Assembly (NCBI RefSeq): GCF_001426585.1
Contig: NZ_LMEI01000012.1
Coordinates: 338,056 to 402,055, forward strand
Source: Streptomyces sp. Root431
Lineage (GTDB): Bacteria; Actinomycetota; Actinomycetes; Streptomycetales; Streptomycetaceae
Direction of reading: 5' to 3'
DNA length: 64,000 bases
The notes under the pieces: generated by a model
The model's input: only the letters and a program-made list of their open reading frames with translations
Told to the model about the DNA's origin: nothing
Database searches by the model: none
Made by a program: the position numbers and the translations under genes
In this document: one piece after another, positions 27,024 through 35,236 of the stretch
How the letters are laid out: the number at the start of each line of letters is the position of its first letter
Position numbering within the stretch: the first letter of the stretch is position 1

Positions 27024-27467
27024 TCAACAGGGCACCCGGCCGGGCGACACCGCGCCCTGCCCGCGCACGGGGGCCACCGACACCGGGTCGACCTCGCACC
27101 AGATGCTCTTGCCGGCGCCCTCGGGCTGCCAGCCCCACCGGTCCGCGAGGCCGTCCACCAGCTCCAGGCCGCGCCCGTTGGTGTCGTCACCCTCCGCGTG
27201 CCGGGGCTGCGGCGGACGGTCGCTCGCGTCCGCCACCTCGACCCGCACGCCGCCCTCCGCCGCGAACAGCATCCGCAGCACGGCCGGGCAGCCCGTGTGC
27301 ACCACGGCGTTGGTCACGAGCTCGGAGATGATCAGCACCAGCGTCTCCGCCAGCGGCTCGTCGTCCCCTATGCCCGAACCGGCGAGCCGCGACCGCGCCC
27401 ACCTCCGGGCTCGCCCCACCTCGGCCGGGTCCGGCCCGACCTCCAACTGCACCTGAAGCACCTGCAC
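27024..27467 (-). CDS. RsbW-like HATPase (anti-sigma/serine kinase family)
   Basis: 147 residues from a GTG. A GHKL ATPase fold is visible: N-box LIISELVTNAVVHTGCP (~48-64), G-box RGLELVDGLADRWGW (~98-112) and C-terminal strand KSIWCEVDP. Streptomyces carries dozens of these short ATP-binding proteins, which act as anti-sigma factors or protein kinases with STAS partners. The nearest STAS gene (32798-33175) is 5 kb away. No partner is adjacent. Confidence 0.85.
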   Translation of the reverse strand: MQVLQVQLEVGPDPAEVGRARRWARSRLAGSGIGDDEPLAETLVLIISELVTNAVVHTGCPAVLRMLFAAEGGVRVEVADASDRPPQPRHAEGDDTNGRGLELVDGLADRWGWQPEGAGKSIWCEVDPVSVAPVRGQGAVSPGRVPC

Positions 27468-27819
27468 CGCTCACACCATCCGAACCGGCGGACACACCTT
27501 CACGGAACGTGATTCCCTTATGGGACAGCATGGTTGACGTACAGTCACCGCAACAAGCGCTTCGGGCATATTCCAGCGCGAAGGAGTACGCATGGTCCAT
27601 ACTGTGCGACGCACGCTGCGGGTAGTCGAACGCCGGGCGCGAGCGGCGGGCATTCCCGGGCCCGGAGTCACCTCAGGGGCGACACCGGGACGATCCGGGC
27701 CAACGAGCACTCGCATCCCACGGAGAGTACCGGAGCCGAAGACCGACTCCGGGCCGTGACGGCCCCGCCGAAGGACACAACCCGATATCAACATTCCGTG
27801 ACTCGGTGAACGCGGAGCG
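27468..27819. other. Intergenic region with one small ORF candidate
   Basis: The stretch between the HATPase and the acyl-CoA dehydrogenase operon has lower GC than its surroundings around 27500-27600. Besides the 55-codon candidate at 27592-27759, I see a TTGACG box at 27534-27539 and no convincing terminator. Confidence 0.4.
27592..27759 (+). CDS. Possible small basic protein (55 residues)
   Basis: ATG preceded by a strong ribosome binding site, GAAGGAG five bases upstream. The product begins MVHTVRRTLRVVERRARAAG and continues Pro/Arg/Thr rich to KTDSGP. It is highly basic with no recognised family. The good start site is the main support. Codon use is only partly typical, so it may be spurious. 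Confidence 0.3.
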   Translation: MVHTVRRTLRVVERRARAAGIPGPGVTSGATPGRSGPTSTRIPRRVPEPKTDSGP

Positions 27820-28821
27820 CTACAACTGTTCGGCCACCACCTCCTCGGCCCGCGCGGCGGGCAGCCGCAGCCGCGCCCGCACCCAGGCCCGCTTGAGGTG
27901 CAGGTGCACGTCCGCCTCCCACGTGAAGCCCATGCCGCCGTACACCTGAAGGCAGTCACGGGCGTTCCCGGTCGCGGCCTCGTCGGCGAGCAGCTTGGCC
28001 CCGGCGATCTCGACGGGATCCCCGGTCACGGCAGCGGCCCGCACGGCCACCCGAGCCAGCTCGGCCCGCACGAGCATCCCGGCACACAGATGCTTCACCG
28101 CCTGAAACCCCCCGATGACCTGCCCGAACTGCTCCCGCTCCCCCGCATACGAAACAGCCGTCTCGGTGGTCGCCTCGGCACTCCCGACTTGCTCGGCGGC
28201 CGTGAGCAGCACAGCCACGAGCTCGTCCGCTACGGGCAGGACACCCGCGCCCCCCGTTGTGGGCGTGCGTCCCGCCGGGGCGTGGGGGTCCCTCCTCTGG
28301 GGGAGGGTGGGCGCAACGGGACGGCGCCCTTGCGGGCGCGTTCCGCCCTCGTCCCCGGCGCCCCCGATGCCGGGCACCCTGTGCAGCGGCGTCAGCGGGT
28401 CGACCGACCGCAACGGAACGGCCCCCTCGGTCGAACCCAGGACGACATCCGCCTCGTCCAGCCAGGCGACCAGCCCCTCCGACGCGTCGGTCACCACGAC
28501 CTCCCCCTCCGACGCGCCCGGCACCACCCCCGCCGCCACATGCGTAGCAACAAGCGGCCCCGGCAGCAGAACCCTCCCCGCCTCCTCGAACAGCAGCACC
28601 GCCTCCGGCAACCCCAGCCCCACCCCGCCCTCCTCCTCCGGCACCCGCAGCGCGAAGAACCCGGCCGCGCCGAGCTCCCGCCACAGCTCCCGGTCCAGCG
28701 ACGGCGCGTCCACGGCGGCCCGGAGCGCCTCCCGGTCGAAGAGCCGGGCGAGGAGCTCGCGTACGCCCTTCCGCAGTGCCCGCTGGTCCTCGGTGAGTCG
28801 GAAGTCCATGGCGGGGGTCAC
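27820..28821 (-). CDS. Acyl-CoA dehydrogenase family protein with in-frame insertion
   Basis: 333 residues from a GTG overlapping the previous stop (GTGA), with GAAAGGA upstream. The N-terminal helical domain begins MDFRLTEDQRALRKGVRELLARLF. The C-terminal domain carries YAGEREQFGQVIGGFQAVKHLCAGM and CLQVYGGMGFTWEADVHLHLKRA. Between them, residues ~150-190 (GDEGGTRPQGRRPVAPTLPQRRDPHAPAG) do not look like the family; they are encoded by a palindromic GC-rich element. The protein is shorter than typical (~380), consistent with the small subunit of a heteromeric dehydrogenase such as those acting on steroid-CoA. Partner: the gene just upstream. Confidence 0.83.
   Translation of the reverse strand: MTPAMDFRLTEDQRALRKGVRELLARLFDREALRAAVDAPSLDRELWRELGAAGFFALRVPEEEGGVGLGLPEAVLLFEEAGRVLLPGPLVATHVAAGVVPGASEGEVVVTDASEGLVAWLDEADVVLGSTEGAVPLRSVDPLTPLHRVPGIGGAGDEGGTRPQGRRPVAPTLPQRRDPHAPAGRTPTTGGAGVLPVADELVAVLLTAAEQVGSAEATTETAVSYAGEREQFGQVIGGFQAVKHLCAGMLVRAELARVAVRAAAVTGDPVEIAGAKLLADEAATGNARDCLQVYGGMGFTWEADVHLHLKRAWVRARLRLPAARAEEVVAEQL
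28255..28376 (-). repeat. Palindromic element inside the acyl-CoA dehydrogenase gene
   Basis: CCCGTTGTGGGC at the left pairs with GGGCGCAACGGG further right. Internal stems are CCCTCC/GGAGGG and GGCGCCC/GGGCGC. From memory, it resembles short structured repeats scattered between genes in Streptomyces. Here it is translated in frame as a Pro/Arg/Gly-rich loop. Confidence 0.5.
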
Positions 28822-29951
28822 CGTCCTTTCGGGAGGCCGAGGATCCGCTCGGCGACGATGTTGCGCTGGATCTGGGAGGTGCCGGCGGCGATGGTGTACG
28901 AGAGCGAGGACAGCCGGTCGAGGGTCCAGTCGCGGTCGAGGTCGAGCGCGTCGGGCCCCAGGACGGCGGCGGCGGCCTCGTACAGCTCCTGGCGGGCGTG
29001 CGAGTAGTGCAGCTTGAAGACGGAGCCGCCGACGCCCGGGACCCCGCCCGTCGCCTGTGCCTCGCTGACGTTCGCCTGGGTGAGCCGCCACAGCGCCTGG
29101 AACTCGGCGGAGAGCCTGCCGAGCTTCCGCCGCAGGACGGGGTCGTCCCAGGTGCCGTTCTCCCGGGCCGTGCGGGCGAGTTCGCCGAGGAGGCGGCGGC
29201 AGGCGACGACCTCGCCGACGAAGGCGGTGCCGCGTTCGAAGGAGAGGGTGACCATGGTGACGCGCCAGCCGTCGTTCTCCTCGCCGACGCGGTTCTCGAC
29301 GGGCACCCGCACCTCGTCGAGGAAGACCTCCGCGAACTCGGTCGAGCCCGCGAGGGTCCGCAGCGGCCGGATGGTGACGCCGGGCGCGTCCATGGGCATG
29401 GCGAGCCAGCTGATGCCCCGGTGCTTGGCGGCGCCGGGGTCGGTGCGGACGAGGAGTTCGCACCAGTCGGCGACCTCGGCGTGCGAGGTCCAGATCTTCT
29501 GTCCGGTGACGACGTACGCGTCGCCGTCGCGGACCGCGCGGGTGCGGAGGGAGGCGAGGTCGGAGCCGGCGTCGGGTTCGCTGAAGCCCTGGCACCAGAC
29601 GTCGTCGCCGCGCAGGATCGACGGCAGCCAGCGTGCGCGCTGTTCGGCCGTGCCCTCGGCGGCGATCGTCGGGCCCGCGTGGAGGAGCCCGACGAAGTTC
29701 GCGCCGACGTAGGGCGCGCCGGCGAGTTCGGTCTCCTCCAGGAAGATGAGCCGCTGGGTGGGTGAGGCGTCCCAGTGGACGTCGGCGTATCCGGCGTCGT
29801 GCAGCCGGCGCTGCCAGCCGCAGTCGTAGGCCCGCCGGGCCGGCCAGTCGAGCGGGTCGGGCCGGGCCGGGAGCGTGGGGAGCACGGCGGCCAGCCATTC
29901 CCGCAGCCGGGCCCGGAACTCCTCCTCCTCCGCCCCGTAGGCGAGGTCCAT
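28818..29951 (-). CDS. Acyl-CoA dehydrogenase (large subunit type)
   Basis: 377 residues; the ATG overlaps the amidohydrolase stop (TGATG). FAD and substrate landmarks: WCQGFSEPDAGSDLASLRTRA, VVTGQKIWTSHAEVADWC and the C-terminal SYTIAAGTSQIQRNIVAERILGLP. It looks like the full-size partner of the next, shorter dehydrogenase; paired genes of this kind form alpha2-beta2 enzymes acting on bulky CoA esters (e.g. cholesterol side-chain). It would introduce a double bond into the acyl-CoA made by the ligase at 31300. Confidence 0.92.
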   Translation of the reverse strand: MDLAYGAEEEEFRARLREWLAAVLPTLPARPDPLDWPARRAYDCGWQRRLHDAGYADVHWDASPTQRLIFLEETELAGAPYVGANFVGLLHAGPTIAAEGTAEQRARWLPSILRGDDVWCQGFSEPDAGSDLASLRTRAVRDGDAYVVTGQKIWTSHAEVADWCELLVRTDPGAAKHRGISWLAMPMDAPGVTIRPLRTLAGSTEFAEVFLDEVRVPVENRVGEENDGWRVTMVTLSFERGTAFVGEVVACRRLLGELARTARENGTWDDPVLRRKLGRLSAEFQALWRLTQANVSEAQATGGVPGVGGSVFKLHYSHARQELYEAAAAVLGPDALDLDRDWTLDRLSSLSYTIAAGTSQIQRNIVAERILGLPKGR

Positions 29952-31141
29952 CAGACGATTCCCAGGTCGAGCATGCGGATGGCGTTGCCGCGCATGAGCT
30001 TGTAGATCGTCTCGTCGTCGAGGCCCTTGACGTGGTCGAGGGCGACTTCCTTGGTGTGCGGGAAGGTCGAGTCGACGTGCGGGTAGTCGGTCTCGAAGGT
30101 GGCGTTGTCGCGGCCGACGACGTCGAGGGACGCGATGCCGTGCTTGTCGCGGAAGAAGCAGCAGAAGATCTGCCGGTAGTAGTACGTGGACGGGGGCTCG
30201 GGGATGAGGTCGCGGACGCCGCCCCAGGCGCGGTGCTCCTCCCACACGTCGTCGGCGCGTTCGAGGGCGTACGGGATCCATCCCATCTGGCCCTCGCTGT
30301 AGGCGAGCTTGAGCCTGGGGAACTTCACGAGGACGCCGCTGAAGAGGAAGTCCATCATCGAGGCCATGGCGTTGTTGAAGCTGAGGGAGGCCTGGACGGC
30401 GGGGGGCGCGTCGGGGGAGGCGGCGGGCATCTGGGAGCTCGACCCGATGTGCATGTTGACGACCGTGCCGGTCTCCTGGCAGACGGCGAAGAAGGGGTCC
30501 CAGTAGCCGGAGTGGATGGAGGGGAGTCCGAGGTGGGTGGGGATCTCGGAGAAGGTGACGGCCTTGACCCCGCGGGCGGCGTTGCGCCGGATCTCGGCGA
30601 CGGCCAGGTCGATGTCCCAGAGCGGGATGATGCAGAGGGGGATCAGCCGGCCGCCGCTGTCCCCGCACCATTCCTCGACCATCCAGTCGTTGTAGGCGCG
30701 GACGCAGGCGAGGGCGACCTCCTTGTCCCGGGCCTCTGCGAAGGTCTGGCCGCAGAAGCGCGGGAAGGTGGGGAAGCAGAGGGAGGCCTCGACGTGGTTG
30801 AGGTCCATGTCGGCGAGGCGCGCCTTGGGGTCCCAGCAGCCGCGGCGCATCTCCTCGCGGGTGATGCCCTCCAGGGTCATGTCGTCGCGGTCGAAGCCGA
30901 CGGCGGCGATGTTGCGCTTGTACGGGAATTTGAGGTCCTCGTAGATCCACCAGTCGGTGGGCGGCCCTTCGGGGTCCATCGTGATCTGGTACTTGCCGGC
31001 GACGTAGGCGAGCTCGCCGATGCCGGCCGTGAGGGCCTTGGGGCCGCGGTCGCGGTACTTCTTCGGGAGCCAGGTCTCGAAGAGGTGGGCCGGCTCGATC
31101 ACGTGGTCGTCGACGCTGATGATGCGGGGCAGTTCCGTCAT
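29951..31141 (-). CDS. Amidohydrolase family (metal-dependent hydrolase/decarboxylase-like)
   Basis: 396 residues. TIM-barrel amidohydrolase_2 signatures: SVDDHVIEPAHLFETW (metal D-x-H), GGRLIPLCIIPLWD, ETGTVVNMHIGSSSQ and a late aspartate in FETDYPHVDSTFP. Members hydrolyse or decarboxylate ring carboxylates. It is the first gene of a three-gene operon with both acyl-CoA dehydrogenases, controlled from the CTGATG-ACC-CGTCAG site 41 bases upstream. Confidence 0.9.
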   Translation of the reverse strand: MTELPRIISVDDHVIEPAHLFETWLPKKYRDRGPKALTAGIGELAYVAGKYQITMDPEGPPTDWWIYEDLKFPYKRNIAAVGFDRDDMTLEGITREEMRRGCWDPKARLADMDLNHVEASLCFPTFPRFCGQTFAEARDKEVALACVRAYNDWMVEEWCGDSGGRLIPLCIIPLWDIDLAVAEIRRNAARGVKAVTFSEIPTHLGLPSIHSGYWDPFFAVCQETGTVVNMHIGSSSQMPAASPDAPPAVQASLSFNNAMASMMDFLFSGVLVKFPRLKLAYSEGQMGWIPYALERADDVWEEHRAWGGVRDLIPEPPSTYYYRQIFCCFFRDKHGIASLDVVGRDNATFETDYPHVDSTFPHTKEVALDHVKGLDDETIYKLMRGNAIRMLDLGIV

Positions 31142-31181
31142 GGAGCCCTCCCGGATTCGGCGGACCGTTCCCGATCCGTTT

Positions 31182-31204
31182 CTGATGACCCGTCAGATCT
31201 GACG
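31182..31204. promoter_or_regulatory. CTGACG-type operator, amidohydrolase promoter
   Basis: CTGATG-ACC-CGTCAG (31182-31196) has one mismatch. It is directly followed by CTGACG, making a 14-base palindrome CGTCAGATCTGACG (31191-31204) and three half-sites in a row. Confidence 0.6.
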
Positions 31205-31267
31205 GGATCAGGCTAGCCCCGCGCCCCTGGACCGACAAGCGCCGGACCTCTACGCTCTCCGCACGAT

Positions 31268-31282
31268 CTGACGGAACGTCAG
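31268..31282. promoter_or_regulatory. CTGACG-N3-CGTCAG operator, acyl-CoA ligase promoter
   Basis: CTGACGGAACGTCAG is a perfect copy of the shared palindrome, lying 17 bases upstream of the ligase ATG and directly before its ribosome binding site AAGAGGAG. Confidence 0.7.
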
Positions 31283-31299
31283 CCAAGAGGAGTACGGTC

Positions 31300-32826
31300 A
31301 TGGATACGGCCCTGGACCAGACCGCGCACGCCCTGGGCGAGTCCCGCACGCTCTGGGAGCTCGTCGAGCGCCGCGCCGCCCTCACCCCCGACCGGCCCGT
31401 CCTGCTCCAGGGCGACCGCGTCCTCACCTTCGGTGGCCTCCGCGAGCGCGCCGAACGCTGCGCCGCCGGGCTGTACGGGATGGGGGTGCGGCCCGGCACG
31501 GTCGTCGCCTGGCAGCTGCCCACCCGCATCGAGACCGCGGTGCTCTCCTTCGCGCTCGCCCGCCTCGGAGCCGTACAGACGCCGGTGATCCCCTTCTACC
31601 GCGACAAGGAGGTCGGCTTCGCGCTGCGCGAATCCAAGGCCGAGTTCTTCGCCGTCCCCGGCGTCTGGCGCGGCTTCGACCACACGGAGATGGCCCGGCG
31701 GCTCGGCGCGCGCGGGATCTTCGAGGCGTACGGCCCCGACTCCCTCCCCGACGGCGACCCGGGGATCCTGCCGCCGCCGCCCTCCTCCGGGACCGACGTC
31801 CGCTGGATCTACTGGACCTCCGGCACGACCTCCGACCCCAAGGGCGTCCTGCACACCGACCGCTCGCTCCTCGCGGGCGGCTCCTGCCTCGCCCACGCCC
31901 TGCGCCTGACGGCGGACGACATCGGCTCGATGGCCTTCCCGTACGCGCACATCGCCGGGCCCGACTACACGGTGATGCTCCTGCTGTACGGATTCCCCGC
32001 CGTCATGTTCGAACAGTTCGCGCTGCCCGAGGCGCTCGACGAGTACCGCGCGCACGGCGTGACCGTCGCCGGCGGCTCCACCGCCTTCTACGCGATGTTC
32101 CTCGCCGAGCAGCGCAAGCAGCCGGGCGAGCCGGTCATCCCCACGCTGCGGCTGCTCGCGGGCGGCGGGGCGCCGAAGCCGCCGGAGATCTACCACGCGG
32201 TACGGAAGGAGCTGGGCTGCCGGCTCACCCACGGGTACGGCATGACCGAGGTCCCGATGATCACCATGGGCGACCCCGAGGACACCGAGGAGAACCTCGC
32301 CACGACCGAGGGCCGCCCGCCCGCCGGCATGGAGATCCGGATCACCGCCTCCGGCGAGGTCCGGCTCCGCGGCGAGGCCGTCTGCCAGGGCTATCTGGAC
32401 CCGGCGCAGACCGCGGCCGCCTTCGACGAGGACGGCTTCCTCATCACCGGGGACGTCGGACACCTGACCCCGAGCGGCCACCTCGTCCTCACGGGCCGCA
32501 TCAAGGACATCATCATCCGGAAGGGAGAGAACATCTCGGCCAAGGAGATCGAGGACCTCCTCCACGGCCACCCCGACGTCGGCGACGCCGCCGTCATAGG
32601 CCTGCCGGACGCCGAGCGCGGCGAACGTGTCTGCGCCGTCGTCGAACAGCCCCCGGGCGCAGCCCCGCTGAGCCTGGGGACGGTCACCGCCTACCTCCGC
32701 GAGGCCGGCCTCTCCGTCCACAAGCTCCCGGAACAACTGGAGGTCGTCGCCGCCCTCCCCCGCAACGAGACCCTGCGCAAAGTGCTCAAGTACCAGCTCA
32801 GGGAGCGGTTCGGCCCGTCGCGCTGA
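31300..32826 (+). CDS. AMP-forming acyl-CoA ligase
   Basis: 508 residues. Adenylate-forming signatures: phosphate loop YWTSGTTSDPKGVLHT (~168), GYGMTEVPM (~312), GDVGHLTPSGHLVLTGRIKDIIIRKGENIS (hinge and catalytic region, ~384-412) and the C-terminal lysine region NETLRKVLKYQLRERF. It resembles medium-chain and cyclohexanecarboxylate-CoA ligases. It activates the pathway acid to its CoA ester. Start set by AAGAGGAG. Its last 29 bases overlap head-on with the STAS gene. Confidence 0.92.
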   Translation: MDTALDQTAHALGESRTLWELVERRAALTPDRPVLLQGDRVLTFGGLRERAERCAAGLYGMGVRPGTVVAWQLPTRIETAVLSFALARLGAVQTPVIPFYRDKEVGFALRESKAEFFAVPGVWRGFDHTEMARRLGARGIFEAYGPDSLPDGDPGILPPPPSSGTDVRWIYWTSGTTSDPKGVLHTDRSLLAGGSCLAHALRLTADDIGSMAFPYAHIAGPDYTVMLLLYGFPAVMFEQFALPEALDEYRAHGVTVAGGSTAFYAMFLAEQRKQPGEPVIPTLRLLAGGGAPKPPEIYHAVRKELGCRLTHGYGMTEVPMITMGDPEDTEENLATTEGRPPAGMEIRITASGEVRLRGEAVCQGYLDPAQTAAAFDEDGFLITGDVGHLTPSGHLVLTGRIKDIIIRKGENISAKEIEDLLHGHPDVGDAAVIGLPDAERGERVCAVVEQPPGAAPLSLGTVTAYLREAGLSVHKLPEQLEVVAALPRNETLRKVLKYQLRERFGPSR

Positions 32827-33175
32827 CCGCCGCCGGGACGTCCCCGTACACGTCGAAGAGCCGCCGGACGCCGAGCGCGGACAGGACCCGGTCGACGTGC
32901 CCGACCCCGCCGTCGATGCCGCCCTCGGGCAGGATCAGGCGGAGGCGGCCCCCGCAGGAGCGGAGGAGGCGGCGGGCGGCGATGAGGACGCCGACGCCGC
33001 TGGAGTCGCAGAACCGCACCGCCGAGAGGTCTATCACCAGGTCGTGGCGGCCTCCCGCGACGGCGTCGTGGACGCGGCGGCGTATCCGGGGGGAGGTGAC
33101 CAGGTCCAGTTCCCCCCGGATGCTCAGGACAGTCCAGGGGCCTTGCTCGTCCTCGTCGACCTCGATCGTCGTCAC
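32798..33175 (-). CDS. STAS-domain anti-sigma factor antagonist
   Basis: 125 residues. The SpoIIAA-like fold is complete: WTVLSIRGELDLVTSPRIRRRV, HDLVIDLSAVRFCDSSGVGVLIAARRLL. The phosphorylatable serine is S58 within DSSGVG, at the same position as in SpoIIAA. It would bind or release an RsbW-like kinase depending on phosphorylation. No kinase is adjacent; the divergent neighbour is a sigma factor gene 183 bases away. Confidence 0.9.
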   Translation of the reverse strand: MTTIEVDEDEQGPWTVLSIRGELDLVTSPRIRRRVHDAVAGGRHDLVIDLSAVRFCDSSGVGVLIAARRLLRSCGGRLRLILPEGGIDGGVGHVDRVLSALGVRRLFDVYGDVPAAVSATGRTAP

Positions 33176-33358
33176 GGTCGCCGCCTGCCCCGGGGCGACC
33201 GGCCGAAACCCCCGGGCCGCAGGATGGCTCTTTCCTTACCATCCAGACCCGCGTCAAGGGCGCACTTGCGGCAAACAGGCGTGCGCTGTCGGCGCGGCCC
33301 ATTACTTTGGAGAACGAGGACTCGGGGACCGGCAACCGGCAGGGGACGGAGGATTCGC

Positions 33359-33940
33359 ATGGCGATGGAGACACCACCGCGTTGGGACCGCAAGATGCAG
33401 CAGCGGCTCGCACGCGGGGAGGCCGCCGCGCTCGGCGAGTTCTACGACCGCTTCGCCTCGCTCGTGCACAGCCTGGCCCACCGGGTGCTCGACGACGACG
33501 ACGCGGCCGACCAGGTCACCCGCGAGGTCTTCGGCTACATCTGGGAGAACCCCGACGACTACGACCCCAAGCAGGGGAACATGCGGTCGTGGGTCGCCCG
33601 GCTGACCCAGCGGCAGGCCGTCCACCGCCTGCGGCAGGCCGAGGCCACGGCCTACGCGGAGACCGGACAGGGCTCCGCCGAGGAGCTGGAGCAAAAGGTC
33701 CGGCGCGCCTCCGTCGCCGCCCGCGCGGACTACATCGTGACCTCCATGCCGGCGCCGCTGCGGGCCGCGCTCGAACTGGCCTACTTCCAGCGGCGGGACT
33801 ACCGCCAGACCGCGGCCGACCTCGGGGTCACGGAGGACGAGGCCCGGCGGCGCCTCCGGCTCGGCCTCCAGCTGCTCTCCTCCGCGAACACCCGCCCCCT
33901 GGAGGGCTCCTCACCGCCCGGCTACGGGCGGACGCTGTGA
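33359..33940 (+). CDS. ECF/SigK-like RNA polymerase sigma factor
   Basis: 193 residues; the ATG has GGAGG six bases upstream. Region 2: EFYDRFASLVHSLAHRVLDDDDAADQVTREVFGYIWENPDDYDPKQGNMRSWVARLTQRQAVHRLR. Region 4: MPAPLRAALELAYFQRRDYRQTAADLGVTEDEARRRLRLGLQLL. In region 2 the usual acidic DAEDV motif reads DAADQV. It overlaps the next gene (GTGA), a zinc-finger protein that is the likely anti-sigma factor. Confidence 0.87.
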   Translation: MAMETPPRWDRKMQQRLARGEAAALGEFYDRFASLVHSLAHRVLDDDDAADQVTREVFGYIWENPDDYDPKQGNMRSWVARLTQRQAVHRLRQAEATAYAETGQGSAEELEQKVRRASVAARADYIVTSMPAPLRAALELAYFQRRDYRQTAADLGVTEDEARRRLRLGLQLLSSANTRPLEGSSPPGYGRTL

Positions 33941-35223
33941 CGGGGGCGAACGGCGACGCGGACGACGTCGCACGCGCCCCGTGGATACCCGGACCGCGCC
34001 GGTCGGCGGACGACCACGCGGACCTGACGGCGGACCCGACCGTGGCCCCGGCGACGGACCCGGCCGCACAAACCCCGGACGCCGCGGCGGAAGCCGACGT
34101 ACCGGACGAGCCGGACGTGCCTCAGCTGACGCACCGCGTACTCAAGTCCCTCCTCGGAGCGTGGGCGCTCTCCGCGTGCTCCGCCGGGGAGACGCGGGCC
34201 GTCGAGGACCACCTCACCGAGTGCGCGCCCTGCGCCGAGGAGGCCCTGCGGCTGCGGGACGCCGTCGCACTGCTCCACGAGGACCGCGATCTGGACCTCG
34301 ACCCGCTGCTGCGGTCCCGGGTCCTGGAGAACTGCCTGGGCCGCCGGCCCGCCCGCGTCCCCGTACCCGAGTGGGTCACGCCGTACGACGCGGAGACCGC
34401 CCGCCTCGACGCGCTGCTGCGGGACATCGGCGAGTCGGAGTGGCACGCCCCGGTGCGGCTCAAGTGGTACGAGGACGAGCGCGTGACGCGCCGGAAGACC
34501 ACCGTCGCCGGGGTCATCGGCCATCTCCTCGCGGTGGACGGCCTGGTCACCTCGGCGCTCGGCATCAAGGACCCGCTGGGCGCGGGCGTGCCCGAGCTGT
34601 CGCCGACGGAGCGGACCGAGGCCTTCTGGTCGGCGCTCGACCGGCCGCCGAACCGCGCGCTGCGCGGGCCCTGGCGGGACCAGACGCACACCCTGATCCG
34701 TACGGTCTCGTTCGCGGGCCGCGGCGTGGGCGACCTCACCGTCACCTACAAGGACTTCGCGCTGCCGCTGCGGGACTCGCTCCTGGAGCGGGCCTTCGAG
34801 TGCTGGGTGCACGCGGACGACATCGCCAACGCGGTGGCGTATCCGTACGCCCCGCCGAGCGGCGCCCATCTGCACGGCATGATCGACCTGGCGGCCCGGC
34901 TGCTGCCCGCGGCCCTCGCCGGACGGCGCCGCAGCGGGCTCGCGGCCCCGGCCCGGCACCTCGTCGCGGCCGGCGCGCCCGGCCGCTCGCTCCATCTGGA
35001 GGTCGAGGGGGCGGGCGGCGGCCACTGGTACATCGCGCTGGACTCGCCCGCGGCGGTCGGCTCGCCGGACCTGGCCGTGGCGCAGGTGGCGATGGACGGG
35101 GTGGAGTTCTGCCAGCTGGTGGCGGGCCACATCTCCCCGGAGGAAGCGGCGGCCGGCCAGGACGGCGACCGGGAGGCCATCCGTGACGTCCTCTCGGCGG
35201 CCGCGTCCCTGAGCCGCCTGTAA
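33937..35223 (+). CDS. Anti-sigma candidate: zinc-finger (ZAS-like) domain fused to mycothiol-dependent isomerase-like domain
   Basis: 428 residues from a GTG overlapping the sigma factor stop. After an acidic/Pro spacer, residues ~66-100 contain H-x3-C-x2-C (EDHLTECAPCAEEA), as in zinc anti-sigma domains. From ~145 on there is a DinB/MDMPI-like helical bundle: VIGHLLAVDGLV supplies one His and ERAFECWVHADDIANAV supplies Glu-x3-His, the zinc triad known from mycothiol-dependent maleylpyruvate isomerase. A C-terminal MDMPI domain follows. No transmembrane segment is present. I infer a cytoplasmic anti-sigma factor whose second domain can bind mycothiol or another thiol. Confidence 0.82.
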   Translation: MTGANGDADDVARAPWIPGPRRSADDHADLTADPTVAPATDPAAQTPDAAAEADVPDEPDVPQLTHRVLKSLLGAWALSACSAGETRAVEDHLTECAPCAEEALRLRDAVALLHEDRDLDLDPLLRSRVLENCLGRRPARVPVPEWVTPYDAETARLDALLRDIGESEWHAPVRLKWYEDERVTRRKTTVAGVIGHLLAVDGLVTSALGIKDPLGAGVPELSPTERTEAFWSALDRPPNRALRGPWRDQTHTLIRTVSFAGRGVGDLTVTYKDFALPLRDSLLERAFECWVHADDIANAVAYPYAPPSGAHLHGMIDLAARLLPAALAGRRRSGLAAPARHLVAAGAPGRSLHLEVEGAGGGHWYIALDSPAAVGSPDLAVAQVAMDGVEFCQLVAGHISPEEAAAGQDGDREAIRDVLSAAASLSRL

Positions 35224-35236
35224 GCCCCGGGGGGGT

